From positions 8,179,476-8,243,475 of the forward strand of contig CM060121.1 in assembly GCA_030522415.1 (NCBI GenBank): 64,000 nucleotides of DNA. The letters run 5' to 3'. The stretch comes from Channallabes apus (lineage: Eukaryota; Chordata; Actinopteri; Siluriformes; Clariidae). Under the pieces are notes generated by a model. The model was not told the origin of the DNA. It saw only the letters and a list, made by a program, of their open reading frames with translations, and made no database searches. The position numbers were made by a program, and so were the translations under genes. Shown here one piece after another: positions 48,083 through 60,239 of the stretch; within the stretch, counting starts at the first letter, position 1; every line of letters starts with the position of its first letter.

Positions 48083-51000
48083 TTCAATTCAATTCAATTC
48101 AGTTTTATTTGTATAGCGCTTTTAACAATTGACATTGTCTCAAAACAGCTTTACACAATCAAAAGAATTATTTAAGTTTGTATGGAATGTGAATGTGTAT
48201 GAATCAAAATGTTCAGATAGTCCATGGTGAGCAAGCCCGAGGGCGACAGTGGCAAGGAAAAACTCCCTGAGATGGTAATAGGAAGAAACCTTGAGAGGAA
48301 CCAGACTCAACAGGGAACCCATCCTCATCTGGGTGAAACAGATACTGTAGCAGGAAATTATCTGGATTTATACAGTGTTACTGTAAGTGTTAGGTTCAGC
48401 TATAATAGTTGATGTTAATTGATGTTATAATAGTTGATGTAAAATGGAGTCCAGTAGTTATTGGAGACTCAGATAGACTTGTAGAAAGTTCCAGTCCTGA
48501 ACTATCGAATTGTCAAGTCCTCAGAGACACAGCTGACAACACCAGTCGAGGCCAGAACCATCTTCTAAGTAGATAGAATCATCCCCAGACACCAGACGCA
48601 TCCCAAAGAGACACACGGGGCATCCATGCGACGAGACCTCCAACCAGAAATGGGGCACCAGGATGGATCAGACAGGTCCGGATGGCAGAGGGAGTCTGGA
48701 TCACTGGCAGCTCAGGAACGACATGTGTAGCTCGACAAAGAGAGAGAGAGAAAGAGTGAAAGGGGGAGACAGGGGGAGAGAGGAAAGAGAAAGAGGGGAG
48801 AAAGAGAAGAGGAGGAGAGATTGCAATTAGGTATGGTCACAGTCACAATGTATAATGTGAATGTATATTTACTGTAGAGTGCAAGCAGGGACTCCGGCAG
48901 GACTAACTATGACAGCATAACTAAAAGGGAGAGCCAGAAGGAAACACAAACATGAGGGCTCCCTGAGATGTAAAGCAAACAATCACCTCACCGTCAACAA
49001 ACCTGAGTGATCAAATGAGACTGAGGAAGTCAGCATCTAAACATACCAGTTCACCATAATACTCTACATCCATGAGTCCCCCAGATCTGCTCCTTTACCT
49101 TATGGCAAATCTATTTATAAAAATGGTTGGCTAAATAAATAGGTTTTTAGCCTAGACTTAAACACTGAGACTGTGTCTGAGTCCCGAACACTACTTGGAA
49201 GACTATTCCATAATTTTGGGGCTTTGTAAGAAAAAGCTCTGCCCCCAGCTGTAGTTTTCATAATACGCGGTACTGATAAGCAGCCTGCATCCTTTGACCG
49301 AAGTAGGCGTGGCGGATCGTAAGACACTAGCAGTTCGCTCAGATACTGCGGGGCGAGACCATTTAATGCCTTATATGTCAAGAGTAGTATTTTAAAATCA
49401 ATGCGAAATTTCACAGGGAGCCAATGCAGTGAAGATAGGATAGGGGTGATGTGCTCATATCTTCTGGTTCTAGTGAGGACTGGACTAGCTGAAGCTTGTT
49501 TATGCACCTAACTGAACAACCAGACAGTAAGGCATTACAATAGTCCAACCTAGAAGTGATAAAAGCATGAACTAGTTTTTCTGCATCGTTTAGCGACAAT
49601 ATATTTCTTATTTTGGCAATATTTCTGAGGTGATGCATCTATTCTGATGCTATCCTGGTGATATTATCTACATGAGCTTCAAATGAAAGGCTGGAATCTA
49701 TAATCACGCCGAGGTCTTTTACTGTTGCACTTGACGAAACAGAAAGGCCATCTAAAGTTACGGTTTGATCTAAGATTTTACTTCTAGCTATATACAGTCC
49801 TATGACTAGAACTTCTGTCTTATCCGGATTAAGCAGAAGGAAGTTAATTAGCATCCAATTTCTTATGTCCTGCACACATTGCTCAACTTTAGTGAGATGG
49901 TTTTTCTCATCAGGTTTTGTTGAGACGTATAGCTGTGTGTCGTCAGCATAACAATGAAAACTAATACCATGCTTACGGATTATGTTGCCCAGAGGAAGCA
50001 TGTAAAGGGAAAAAAGCAGTGGGCCTAAAACTGAACCCTGCGGAACGCCAAACTCCACTAGAGAACATGCAGAATAATCACCATTTAAGTCTACATACTG
50101 ATAACGATCGGTCAAATAGGATCTGAGCCAGGAGAGGGCTGTACCCTTAATTCCTACTACATTTTCTAATCTGTGAAGAAGAATAGCATGATCAATAGTG
50201 TCAAAAGCTGCACTGAGGTCGAGTAATACAAGCATAGTTACACAACCCTGATCAGAGGCCAATAGGAGGTCATTTACTACTTTAACGAGTGCTGTTTCTG
50301 TGCTGTGATGAGGCCTAAATCCTGACTGATACAGTTCATGTATGCCATTTCTATGTAGATATGAGCATAGCTGCTCTGCTACTATCTTTTCCAGAATCTT
50401 AGAGATAAAGGGGAGGTTTGATATTGGCCTGTAATTGGACAGCTGACAGGGGTCGAGGTCAGGTTTCTTAATTATTGGTTTGATAACTGCTACTTTAAAA
50501 GATTTTGGAACATAACCAATGCTGAGTGAGGAATTAATTATTCTCAACAACGGTTCTGTTATTACTGGTACTATCTGTTTAAGAAAATGTGTCGGTATAG
50601 GATCTAATATACAGGTTGATGAATTTGCAGAAGAGATGAGTGAAATTAGTTCATTCTCTTCAAGGGGAGTAAAGTATTCTAGGTTTGAATCTGACATGGC
50701 TAGGTTAACATCTGTATCAATTACATTGTTTGGTTTCAAAGCCTCAATTTTATGCCTGATATTTACAATTTTATTATTAAAAAAGTTCATGAAGTCCTCA
50801 CTATTGCATGATGTTGTTGTGGAGATTTCTGTAGTGGTCTTATTTCTGGTTAATTTGGCTACGGTATTAAATAAAAATCTAGGATTATTTTTATTTTCTT
50901 CTATAAGAGTGGAGAGATACGTTGATCTAGCTACACTAAGAGCTTTCCTATAGTTCAGGATGCTCTCTTTCCATGCTATTTGAAATACCAATAATTTAGT

Positions 51001-51790
51001 TTGACGCCATTTACGCTCTAATTTCCGAGCGGTCTGTTTTAAAGTGCGCGTGTGATCGTTATACCAGGGAGCGAGTTTCTTATCTCTAATAATTTTTCTT
51101 TTAGCTGGAGCTACATTATCTAAGGTACAACGAAATGTCGATTCTAAATATTCAGTCGCCTGATCGAGTTCTGTGGGGTCAGACGGTGGCCTAATCGAAG
51201 TTGCTAACTCTGGGAGATTACTGATAAAACTCTGTGTGGTAGTTGATGTGAATGTACGTTTAATACGGTAGCGCGGTGCTGTGCGTACATTATCACTGTG
51301 ACACACTTCAATGGAGACAAGATAGTGATCTGAGATAATTTCAGACAGTGGAATTGTGAATACATTTCTTATAATTAATCCGAAGAATATTACTAAATCT
51401 AAAGTGTGACCTGCTTTATGAGTGGGTCCTACTACACACTGATTTACGCCTACGGAGTCCAGTATGGACATAAATGCTGTTCTCAGAGGGTCTTCTGGAT
51501 TCTCAAAATGAATGTTAAAATCTCCAGCAATTAACACTTTGTCTACAGAAACGACCAGGTCTGAGATGAAATCTGCAAATTCACTAAGAAATTCAGAACG
51601 GCCCTGGAGGTCTGTAAATTATAATTAGTGGAATCGACTGAGCTGATTTAATATACTTAAATAGACTTATGTTACTATAGAGAATTTCAAATGAGTTAAA
51701 TTTGTGTCCGTGTTTTTGTACGATAGACAGATTATCATTATGAATAACTGCGACGCCTCCTCCTCTACCAGTTAACCGAGGCTGGTTAAG
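48083..51790 (-). mobile_element. CR1/Rex-like LINE, 5'-truncated
   Basis: On the minus strand the 3' end (about 48083-48165) is AAGCTGTTTTGAGACAATG, TTGTTAAAAGCGCTATACA and (GAATT)n. Upstream lie a ~950-bp 3' UTR, the ORF2 frames and the end of an endonuclease (LTGRGGGVAVI, about 51740-51785). The 5' end breaks off at about 51790. Same 3' end as the short copies at 533 and 39626. Confidence 0.93.
49115..51537 (-). pseudogene. CR1/Rex-like ORF2: endonuclease end, reverse transcriptase, C-terminus
   Basis: The frame from 51537 covers the endonuclease end ([26 protein letters not shown]) and the RT domain: [50 protein letters not shown], and [11 protein letters not shown] with the catalytic ADD. 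It stops at a single TAG (49639-49641) and continues in the same frame for 75 codons (HHLRNIAKIRN, ITSRLDYCNALL). A frame change near 49490 leads to the C-terminal RRYEHITPILSSLHWLPVKF and a stop at 49115. So it is one stop and one frameshift away from a continuous frame. Confidence 0.93.
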
Positions 51791-52860
51791 AAATTATGAA
51801 GAAAGAGATATTCTCAACATGGTTGCCTGAGATCCTGGCGTACCGTGACAAAAACAAGTCATCCAGGAAATGCTCTCTAGCTTACTGTAGATGTGATGTG
51901 TTATTTCAATGGAAAGTTTATGAATGAAAAACAATAGCTTCATTAAATATCAAGGATATAATTGTATTTACTGATCGAACAAAACAATGATTGTGTAAAA
52001 ACGTTGTGGGAGGTCCATGAGATTTATTTTACAGTTAAAAGAGTCCCTGCCTGAGAAAAATTTTAACAAAAGACAAAGAAGATCTGACTGTGAATGCAGC
52101 AGAGTCTCTTTGTCTTTAAATAGACTATAATCTATATAACAAAAGAGGTTTAATACAGACCACTCAAAACCACTTATGTCTAATAACAGCCTATTGAGAA
52201 GACGACACTTACTGTACTACTACAGGACCATTCGTTAGCTTGATGATGATTTGGCTCACTGTAGAAAGATTAAAGTGGCAAAACAGAAGCGAGGTCATCA
52301 ACCATAATTCACTATTAATCAGCCATGATTACTGTGTGCACAGCACTTGAGGCGGTTATAATTCCATTCTCTTTAAAGAGTGGCCAAATCTTCATAAGGT
52401 TCGGCTAACTCAGCAAAAGATCAAAGGATGGCTCTGTCACCATTTTCAGGGTTTCTGCTTTCTTTCTGTTGGCTATAAAGCAGCACCATTTCGTTCAGCT
52501 TTGTCCAGCCGTATTTGAGGTGATTTCATTAACCATGTTAATAACATCTCACAACAACATCTCACACTACACACAAGACCTACTTCTACTAAAAACTACT
52601 TCCAAATGACATTCAAAAAGAAGATATATTTTTTCAAGTTATATAAGTTTTCGAGTATTTTTGATATACAGAGATTATCAGAAATTCTTCTTCCCAGCTA
52701 CAGTACATTACATGTTTTGCTGGACTTTATTTATATTCTTTTAAATTATTTGCTATGAAGCATAGTCTAGGCAGATGAATATTTTAAAATATCAAAATAA
52801 ACAAATATATAAAATATAGTGTGTGTGTGTGTGTGTGTGTGTGTATACATATACACTATA
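51791..52860. other. Anonymous sequence
   Basis: No gene is supported. TACWGTA heptamers lie near 51883, 52210 and 52699, and a (GT)n run at about 52819-52845. The last bases include TACACTATATATAAACAC. Confidence 0.45.
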
Positions 52861-52931
52861 TATAAACACTATATTGCCAAAAGTTTTCGCTTACCTGCCA
52901 TCACATGATTCATGTTTAAAATGCTATCCTC

Positions 52932-53548
52932 CAGTGTTGGGGGACGTTACTTTTTAAAGTAACTAATTACATTACAAAATTACTGTCATTAAAAACTTAA
53001 CAGATACATTACAACTAGTTCGAGTACTTTTCCATTGCAGAAAATGAAAACTTCTTTGTGATTCCTCATGCATGTTGGTTTAGTCAAGACCTTTATAATT
53101 ATTCTACCATCATCACTCAGCAATGTTTGGCCCATAATCTGTTAACTACTAACACCCCTATCTCACGTACGCGGTTTCATCATGATTCACCTCAACTTTT
53201 GCCTCTGTAATTATGTTTCCATCTTTCCGCCGTTGGTCCTTGCAGACCTTGCAGAACTTTGCGAAACGTCGGGCGGTCACTCGCAGCAGCGCACGGTGCC
53301 TAACACCACTTCTCACCGCGAGTCAAACCGCATACGTGAGATAGGAGTATAACAGCAGGAATAACAGAATCACTGCTGACTGGCTCACGGATTACATAAA
53401 TTGTCTGAATAACAGATTACACATTTGAAAATATAACTAAATAACTGAGTACTTAAATGGCCGATCTAACGCATTAGATTACTCATTACATTAAAAAAGT
53501 AATCCAAGTACTCTAACTCGTTACTTTGTAACGCGTAACCCAACACTG
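52932..53548 (+). mobile_element. hAT MITE, family H1, complete
   Basis: The ends CAGTGTTGGGGGACGTTAC and GTAACGCGTAACCCAACACTG are inverted. The flanks CTATCCTC (52924-52931) and CTAGCCTC (53549-53556) are an 8-bp duplication with one mismatch, as expected for hAT. There is no transposase. A second inverted-repeat element (53157-53345) is nested in its middle. Confidence 0.92.
53157..53345. mobile_element. MITE nested in hAT MITE H1
   Basis: The ends CCTATCTCACGTACGCGGTT and AACCGCATACGTGAGATAGG are inverted with one mismatch across 20 bp. The 189-bp element is GC-rich in the middle and non-coding. The nearest-neighbour duplication is not clear. Confidence 0.8.
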
Positions 53549-53570
53549 CTAGCCTCCCAGCAACTCCTTC

Positions 53571-55539
53571 AATGGCCCGTTCCTTTTCTATAATGAAAAA
53601 AAGTCACACTGCCCAATGCACCACATCTACATTACAGGAACTGGGCTGGGTGTTATTGCTACTATACACCCTCCCCTATACGGTTCTGAACACGCTCCAA
53701 GCCATTTGGACATATTTGGACCATTATAAGGGTTCCTAGGAGACCAGCGTTTCAGCAATGAAGCAGGCAGTCCCCGTTTATGGCTCCGGTGAAAACTTTC
53801 TACCATTTTGGTATCCAAGCCCAAGTGAAATGCTGGGATAGGTGTATTATTGGAGCAGGGGACTATATAGAGAAATAAAGGGGTTATTTCCTTTCATAAT
53901 GGTTAGGGATAAATTAATAAAGCTTTATGTTTTTGTCCCTATAATTATGTTTTTATATATAAAACCTGTTAAGATTTAAATCCTTTAAAAAATATATTAA
54001 TTAAGCATGCACCATATACGATTATTTTGAGAAATCATTCAAGCATTACAGACAAGCTAAATATTTAAGATACTTAAGATACCAAAATAACCTAATTTTT
54101 AAGATACCAATTTTTTTTTCCAGTTATACCAAATTATACCAAATTATACCAAATTATAGGTTATACCAAATTATACCAAATTATACCAAAAGATACCAAT
54201 TTTTAAGATACCAAAATAAGCTAAATATTTAAGATATTTAAGACGAGCTAAATATTTAAGATAACATGATTTATTGTCACATTCACGTCTAAGTGCGGTT
54301 AAGGTAAACTCTTATTTGCTTAAGCCAACATCGTAGCCACAAAGATGCTTAAGAGTCATGCTCTACAGTGGCAGCTTGGCATTGCTGGGGCTTGAACTCG
54401 TGACCTTCTGATCAGCAGCTCTGACCCTCTACTGCCCCTGAACAGCACACGCTTCACTGCACTGTGTCTTTATTTAGATGTTCTGGTTGTAAAGTTTGAA
54501 TTACTGATGAAAATATGGACTTTAGAGGAAGAAAAAAAAAGGATTTCCTAAGGCCCAAAGAAATACTTCAACCACAAGCAACTTTTTTTTTTCCCGCGAA
54601 TTCTGTTAGCAGTGCTAATGCTGCTATATATCAATTATTTACAGCACCACCTCAGGCAGGTAACTGGAGTGTGCACTTCTTCGTTTGCACTTCACCGCTT
54701 TTTGCTTTATGCTGTGGGTGTTTCTGAGCACTCTCTTGATCTGTCTTATCCTTCATCCATTTTCTTATCTGACACACAGCAAAAGACATACAGTAGTTCT
54801 GAAGATTGTGTAAGTCTTGTATTTTTTTCTTTTTTTTTTACTTTGCAATTTACGTCTGTCTTTCCTGTGTTTGCATGTTTGTTGACAGTTTCTTTTTACA
54901 TCATGCAGTATTGATTTCCGTCAGCACAGACATGTAATCAGAGAGCTACTGTATTCTCTCTCTCTCTCTCTCTCCAGTAACTCTGCTACTCCAGGTCACT
55001 CATCTGTTCTGTTGTCACACTACAAGTATGTGTTGATGTGTATTTATAATACAGTCTGTAAGTGTGTCATTATCTGAGTGCGAACAGGAAAGCCACTCTA
55101 TTTTAAAGTAATACTAATTATGGCAGGTGACTCAACCAGTCTGACTGATGTAGTAAAAAATGGAAATGTTCATGGATGTCATTTTATAGATTCTTTTTTT
55201 TTCGTCACTTACAAATGAGGTGAATATCTTGAAATATATTAAAGATGAACGTGACGGGAATGGAGAAAAATTCTTCATGAACAATAGAATGAAACCCCGA
55301 GTAGGCCACATTACAATAGGAGGAGCAGGAATCAATTCAAATTAATGCTTTAAATTTAGCAGCTGATGCGCCAGGAAATGCAATAAAAAGATTTATGTGT
55401 TTTTACCATGTCTGACAAGGATTAGAATTTTAACAAAATTCAGAAAACTATATATTAAACTTTAAAATACTGTATTCATTTGAAACATTAAACATTAAAG
55501 GTTTTTTTTTCCTTTGTAAAAAGTACTTCTGGATAATAT
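53571..55539. other. Anonymous sequence with a 12-bp repeat
   Basis: A run of TTATACCAAA-type units lies at about 54122-54190. A SINE-like fragment with GGGGCTTGAACTCGTGACC lies near 54390 (minus strand). TACWGTA heptamers lie near 54788, 54946 and 55469. No gene is supported; two splice-flanked pieces (54780-54809, 54978-55025) were considered and rejected. Confidence 0.45.
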
Positions 55540-56109
55540 TGTCATGTTTCCTAGGTAAAGTCAACGGACGCAGAATGCAGGGAACTCGTGAACACTTTTA
55601 TTGTTCTTTTTGTAGCGTTCTCAGCAGGGAAATCACATCAAAAAACGTATAAATGAAAACCAAACGAAATACTCCTCCAATGAGGTTTTCCTCGGGCTGG
55701 ATCTGCAGAGAAATGTAACAAATATGGGAGATTAATCACAACAGAGATTCGCAGTCCTATGAGGTTCTTGCTGAACGCTGGCGCCGTGGCCTTGACCTCT
55801 AGTGAGTGATGCCTATCCAGACAGGCTTCTAAGTTGGACCTGCAGACCCAGTTCAGTCCTGGAGAGAAGACACGGACATACAGAGGAGTAAGACGCTGAG
55901 ACAAAACAAACCTAGTGATAACGGTGGACGGACAGGGTGCTACGGGTTCGGCTGGCTTAAATATACACACAGGGGAGAGACACAGGTGAACGTGATTGGT
56001 GATTGGGGTACATACCATCGTAGACACACTAGGGGGAGACAAAGCCATGGCTCAGTAGTCCGGAGACCCAGATCTTATTCTCCCGGGCCGTGATGGTACC
56101 GATGTTACA
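55540..56109 (-). repeat. Gypsy 2, 3' LTR
   Basis: 570 bp and identical to the 5' LTR except T56048. It is preceded on the minus strand by a G-rich purine tract. Confidence 0.95.
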
Positions 56110-56450
56110 GTACCCCCCCTTCCAGAACCGACCTCCCGAGGGAGGCGAGGGCGCCCCCGGCGTCTGGGGGGGGGGTTTTTTGGACTCGTGACCCGGGTGG
56201 GTTGTTCGCCGGGGGGGCCGGCCCGGAGGTCGGGGAGCCGGGCGATCCGGCCGTTCTTGGTGAAAAGTGGTGATGAGCTCAGGGCTCAAGATGTCTCGGG
56301 CCGGAACCCAGCTTCTCTCCTCCGGGCCGTATCCCTCCCAGTCCACGAGATATTGGAGGGCCCCCCCTCTCCTTCGCGAATCTAATAACCGTGTTACTTT
56401 GAACGCCGGGGTGCCCTCTATCTGCACGGAGCGGAGGACTTTCCTTCCTT
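56029..56450 (-). pseudogene. Gypsy 2 chromodomain part, separated by a deletion
   Basis: In another frame the sequence shows [18 protein letters not shown] and [20 protein letters not shown], a chromodomain that targets integration to chromatin marks in chromoviruses, then a Pro/Arg-rich tail. The ~100 residues that normally link the integrase core to the chromodomain (GPY/F-type region) are absent. This frame has no stop before the purine tract and continues into the 3' LTR to 56029. Confidence 0.88.
56110..56125 (-). other. Gypsy 2 polypurine tract
   Basis: On the minus strand GGAAGGGGGGGTAC directly precedes the 3' LTR (TGTAACATC). It is the expected primer for plus-strand DNA synthesis. 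Confidence 0.8.
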
Positions 56451-58411
56451 CATCTATCGGCAAATCTTTTGAAACGGGAGACTGCCTGGGAGATGCGCGT
56501 GTGCGCATCCTCCCACACTCTCTCCGCTGTTTTAAACCACCGGTCCACCGAGGGTACCTCAGTGGGCGTGGCATCCCAAGGGCAAAGCGGAGGCTGAAAA
56601 CCAAGTGTGCATTGAAACGGCGTTAGTCCGGTCGCGGAGTGCACTAATGAATTTTGGGCATACTCCGCCCAAGGTAACCAATTAGCCCAGTCGTGCTGCC
56701 TGCTACTGCAGTATGCACGAAGATATCTCCCGAGTTCTTGGACAGTCTGCTCTGCCTGCCCGTTCGACTCGGGGTGATAGCCCGACGTTAGGCTAACAGT
56801 GGTCCCCAACTTCTGAAAAAATGCTTTCCAGACTTTGGCGATAAATTGGGGACCACGATCAGAAACAATATCTTCGGGCATGCCATAGTAACGAAACACA
56901 GATGTAAAGAGGGCTTCGGCCACTTGGAGGGCGGAGGGGAGAGCGACAAACGGGACAAAATGGCACCCTTTTGAAAAGCGATCTACAATGACCAAAATAA
57001 TAGTGTACCCTCTAGACACCGGCAAATCCGTGACGAAATCCACAGCAATGTGGGACCACGGTCGGTTCGGCGTCGGTAGGGGCATTAATTTACCAACTGG
57101 TAAGCTACGCGAACTCTTTGTGGTAGCGCAAATGGCACAGGACAATACAACTGTCTTTACGGTTTCCCTCATTCTCGGCCACCAATACTTTCGCTCTAGG
57201 ATCTTGAACGTGCGTGTCACGCCGGGGTGCCCTGCGGCTATACTGGTGTGAGCTTGGATGATCACGCGTTCACGAAGCGCTTCGGGAACGTGGGTCCGGC
57301 CCCGAGGGCACCCGGGAGGTACAGGATTTGTTGACCCCCACCGGGCGATCTCGGTATCTAGATCCCACGCCACCGGCGCGATCACGAGCGCCGTAGGCAA
57401 AATAGGCTCAGGATTTTTGTCTGGAATAGGGATTGAATAGTAACGTGACAGCGCGTCTGCTTTTTTATTTTTTGACCCTGGTCGATAGGTGATGTGAAAG
57501 TGGAAACGCGTAAAGAACAGTGCCCACCGGGCTTGTCGAGTGTTTAATCTTTTTGCCTGTTGGATGTATGTTAAATTTTTATGATCAGTCAGGACTACGA
57601 ATGGGTGTTTAGCTCCATCTAGCCAGTGTCTCCACTCCTCTAACGCCGCTTTAATAGCCAGCAGCTCCCTGTTACCGATATCGTAATTGCGTTCGGCAGG
57701 TGTCAGTTTACGAGAAAAAAACGCGCAGGGATGAAGTTTCTCAGGTTGCCCCTGGCGCTGTGATAGTACCGCCCCTATCCCCACCTCGGAAGCGTCTACT
57801 TCCACTATAAATGGTCGCTGTGGATTTGGAAGCCGTAATATAGGTGCGGATGTGAATGCTGTTTTAAGTCTCCGGAAAGCATTTCCGGCTTCTGCCGAAA
57901 ATGCTTTCAAGGTAGTCGGCTTCCCTTTTAGGAGAGAGGTGAGGGGGGCGGCCACCAAGCTAAAGTTCCGAATGAAGCGCCGGTAGAAATTGGCAAACCC
58001 AAGAAAACTTTGTAGCGCCTTTACTGACCTGGGTTCCGGCCATTGTGTTACCACCTCCACCTTTGATTTCTCCATTTCGACCCCCCGTGGCCCTATGCGA
58101 TAGCCCAGAAATGAGATCTCCTGTTTATGGAACTCACACTTCTCCGCCTTCGCGTAGAGCCCATGCGCGCGCAGCCGACGAAGGACGGCGGTTACATGCC
58201 TAACATACTCGGGATAGGACCGTGAGTATATTAGAATATCGTCCAAGTATACTACCACACAACAGTTAAACATATCCCGAAACACGTCATTCATAAACCC
58301 CTGAAACACCGCAGGTGCGTTTACCAGCCCATACGACATCACATTATACTGATAATGGCCCGATGAGGTGCTAAACGCAGTCTTCCATTCATCACCCTTA
58401 CGCACACGCAC
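56450..58411 (-). CDS. Gypsy 2 pol: RT palm, RNase H, integrase core (653 codons)
   Basis: Residues: RT active site YLDD at 55-58; RNase H with [15 protein letters not shown] (about 204-218) and [12 protein letters not shown] (about 241-252); integrase zinc module H388/H395, C425/C428; integrase catalytic triad D458 (AVDFV), D518 (SDRG), E554 (GQAEQ). The frame ends at SRFKRFADR and a stop at 56450, before the C-terminal integrase. The join with the upstream frame passes a 16-bp tandem duplication at 58485-58516. Together with the A8 run this changes the frame twice. The first codon listed is a GTG inside the domain, not a true start. Confidence 0.93.
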   Translation of the reverse strand: MRVRKGDEWKTAFSTSSGHYQYNVMSYGLVNAPAVFQGFMNDVFRDMFNCCVVVYLDDILIYSRSYPEYVRHVTAVLRRLRAHGLYAKAEKCEFHKQEISFLGYRIGPRGVEMEKSKVEVVTQWPEPRSVKALQSFLGFANFYRRFIRNFSLVAAPLTSLLKGKPTTLKAFSAEAGNAFRRLKTAFTSAPILRLPNPQRPFIVEVDASEVGIGAVLSQRQGQPEKLHPCAFFSRKLTPAERNYDIGNRELLAIKAALEEWRHWLDGAKHPFVVLTDHKNLTYIQQAKRLNTRQARWALFFTRFHFHITYRPGSKNKKADALSRYYSIPIPDKNPEPILPTALVIAPVAWDLDTEIARWGSTNPVPPGCPRGRTHVPEALRERVIIQAHTSIAAGHPGVTRTFKILERKYWWPRMRETVKTVVLSCAICATTKSSRSLPVGKLMPLPTPNRPWSHIAVDFVTDLPVSRGYTIILVIVDRFSKGCHFVPFVALPSALQVAEALFTSVFRYYGMPEDIVSDRGPQFIAKVWKAFFQKLGTTVSLTSGYHPESNGQAEQTVQELGRYLRAYCSSRQHDWANWLPWAEYAQNSLVHSATGLTPFQCTLGFQPPLCPWDATPTEVPSVDRWFKTAERVWEDAHTRISQAVSRFKRFADR

Positions 58412-58565
58412 GAGGTTGTAAGCGCTCCGGAGGTTGAGTTTAGTGAATATGGATGCGTCTCGGAGTTGGTCGATAGCGGCCGGAGGTATGTATGGGTAAT
58501 GGTATGTATGGGTAATGGTAGTGGGTGCTTGTATTTTATTGTTATTGCATTAAGCCCTCTATAAT

Positions 58566-60239
58566 CTATACAGGGCCGCAGGCCCCGCCTTTTTTTTCTA
58601 TAAAAAAGAAACCTGCCGACGCAGGGGACGTGGACCTGCTGATGAGCCCCTGTCGGAGAGCCTCGCGCACGTATTCCTCCATCGCCCCGGTCTCCTCCAG
58701 GGACAACGGATAAACACGCGAACAGGGCGGTGTTTTCCCCGGCAGGAGCTCAATCACGCAGTCCCACGGACGGTGAGGAGGAAGTCTCGCGGCTGCCCTA
58801 ACACTAAATACATCCTTAAAAATCGCATACTCTGGTGGCACACTAACAGACACTTGGTCAATCGGGCTTTCAATAGTGGTGGTCTGGACCGTCAAGGGTA
58901 ACGGTTTACATGATTTGGCGCACCGTGGGGACCATGACTGAATGCGAGGTTTTGCCCAATCAAAATTCGGATTGTGAAAACTGAGCCATGGTAGACCCAG
59001 CACGACGGAATGGCCCTCTTGGGGAAGCACAAAAAATTTTATTTCCTCAAAGTGGCCGGGAAACGTTAATCGGAGGGGCGCAGAGATTGTTTTAAGCGGC
59101 GATTGTGTGAGGGGCTGGCCATCCAGAGCGTGAATCGACATCGGGCACGGAAGCTTCGACACGGGAGCTCGCAGCGCGGAAAGGACAGATGATGAGATGA
59201 GATTGCCAGCCGACCCAGAATCTATTAGGGGAAAAACAGACAAAGTGTTATTCTCAAAGGAAAGGTGTGCAGGTAAACAAAAAGGTGCGTGTGTGCGAGG
59301 TGGGGTGCGGTGAGTTACTTTTAGTAACGGGCATGAGTTGATTTTATGTTTCCCCCCCCCACAGTACAGGCACAGTCCAGACGTCATCCGCCGCGTTCTT
59401 TCTGCTGCTGATAGGTGAGAGGAACCCATTTCCATGGGCTCTGTCGAGGACCGTTCACGCTCGGGAAGCGACAGCTGATGAGATGTAGGTCTACGCTGGG
59501 AGTCGAGCGGTCTTGGTGGTCGCAGCGGGGGGCGCCGCTGCTGGCTGCGCAGGTGCTGGTCAAGCTTGATAGCTAGGGAGATGCAATCTTCTAAAGAGAG
59601 CTCAACATCTCTGCACGCCAATTCCATCTGGATTTCTGCACTCAATCCATCCCGGAATCTCGCCAGTAAGCTCTTTTCGCACCACCCGCTCTCTGCTGCC
59701 AGCACCTGAAACTTAACAGCGTACTCAGAGACGGGCATGCTGCCCTGCTTGATTCGCAGCAGCTGCTGCTCTCCCGTTTTCCCTTGGTCTGGGTGATCAA
59801 ATACTGCGCGAAGGGCCTCGATGAAGCGGTGATACCTGGTTGTCATGGCGCCTCCGGTGCTCCATATTGCCGTAGCCCAGTCCAGCGCGTGCCCAGTAAG
59901 ATGTTGCGTGACGAAGCTCACCTTCTGCGGATCCGTCATGGCGGGGAAGTCCACTAGGTACAACTCGCAGGCGAGCAGGAATCGTCGGCAACCCTCAGGG
60001 TCACCTGCATATCGCTCTGGAGGGGCGGGACGTGGCAGTGTCGGCGCGCCAGGTGCGTGTGGGGGGGCCAGCGGCACCCTTGCAGTGGCGAGTTGGCTTA
60101 CGCTGCATGCCAAGTCATGAACGGCTCTTGCCAAACTGCCGATCTCTTGCTGCTGATCGCGTAGATAGCTATAGAGTCGGGCATTTTCATCAGGCAGGGG
60201 AATTCCTGCTGCGTCCTGAGAGGTCCGTCCATCTGTCAT
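58566..60239 (-). CDS. Gypsy 2 gag-protease-RT entry (557 codons)
   Basis: The frame begins at ATG 60239, spanning the LTR boundary, and reads through a capsid-like region ([19 protein letters not shown], the [13 protein letters not shown] helix block, then [14 protein letters not shown]) to a CCHC zinc knuckle, C290-x2-C293-x4-H298-x4-C303. The protease active site is DSG at about 340-342 ([12 protein letters not shown]), and then the pre-RT linker ([13 protein letters not shown]). It ends at [14 protein letters not shown] because an A8 run (58590-58597 on the plus strand as T8) shifts the frame just before the RT's RPC-DYR block. In most relatives this is one frame into pol. Confidence 0.93.
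   Translation of the reverse strand: MTDGRTSQDAAGIPLPDENARLYSYLRDQQQEIGSLARAVHDLACSVSQLATARVPLAPPHAPGAPTLPRPAPPERYAGDPEGCRRFLLACELYLVDFPAMTDPQKVSFVTQHLTGHALDWATAIWSTGGAMTTRYHRFIEALRAVFDHPDQGKTGEQQLLRIKQGSMPVSEYAVKFQVLAAESGWCEKSLLARFRDGLSAEIQMELACRDVELSLEDCISLAIKLDQHLRSQQRRPPLRPPRPLDSQRRPTSHQLSLPERERSSTEPMEMGSSHLSAAERTRRMTSGLCLYCGGGKHKINSCPLLKVTHRTPPRTHAPFCLPAHLSFENNTLSVFPLIDSGSAGNLISSSVLSALRAPVSKLPCPMSIHALDGQPLTQSPLKTISAPLRLTFPGHFEEIKFFVLPQEGHSVVLGLPWLSFHNPNFDWAKPRIQSWSPRCAKSCKPLPLTVQTTTIESPIDQVSVSVPPEYAIFKDVFSVRAAARLPPHRPWDCVIELLPGKTPPCSRVYPLSLEETGAMEEYVREALRQGLISRSTSPASAGFFFIEKKGGACGPV

Larger units (their letters stand above)
52862..53570. mobile_element. Old Tc1-like element end, interrupted by a hAT MITE
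   Basis: ACACTATATTGCCAAAAGT (about 52865) is a common teleost Tc1-like terminus. Its interior is interrupted by the hAT MITE at 52932-53548. Sequence beyond it (AGCCTCCCAGCAACTCC) may be the continuation but I could not follow it to a right end. Confidence 0.5.

Noticed and set aside
51827..51851. Second LTR of Gypsy 1 beyond the LINE
   Set aside because: Only about 25 bp resemble the LTR start, which is too little to claim a 5' LTR or an insertion of the LINE into the Gypsy.
54780..55025. Two small splice-flanked segments (30 and 48 nt) that could extend the exon at 40883 in phase
   Set aside because: The first contains a TACAGTA heptamer that looks like a 5-bp scar, and the second follows a (CT)n run that mimics an acceptor. 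Chance is likely.
58590..58597. Programmed -1 frameshift at the A8 run
   Set aside because: It lies inside the RT domain, where relatives have one frame, and a second lesion follows at 58485-58516. A homopolymer indel is simpler.
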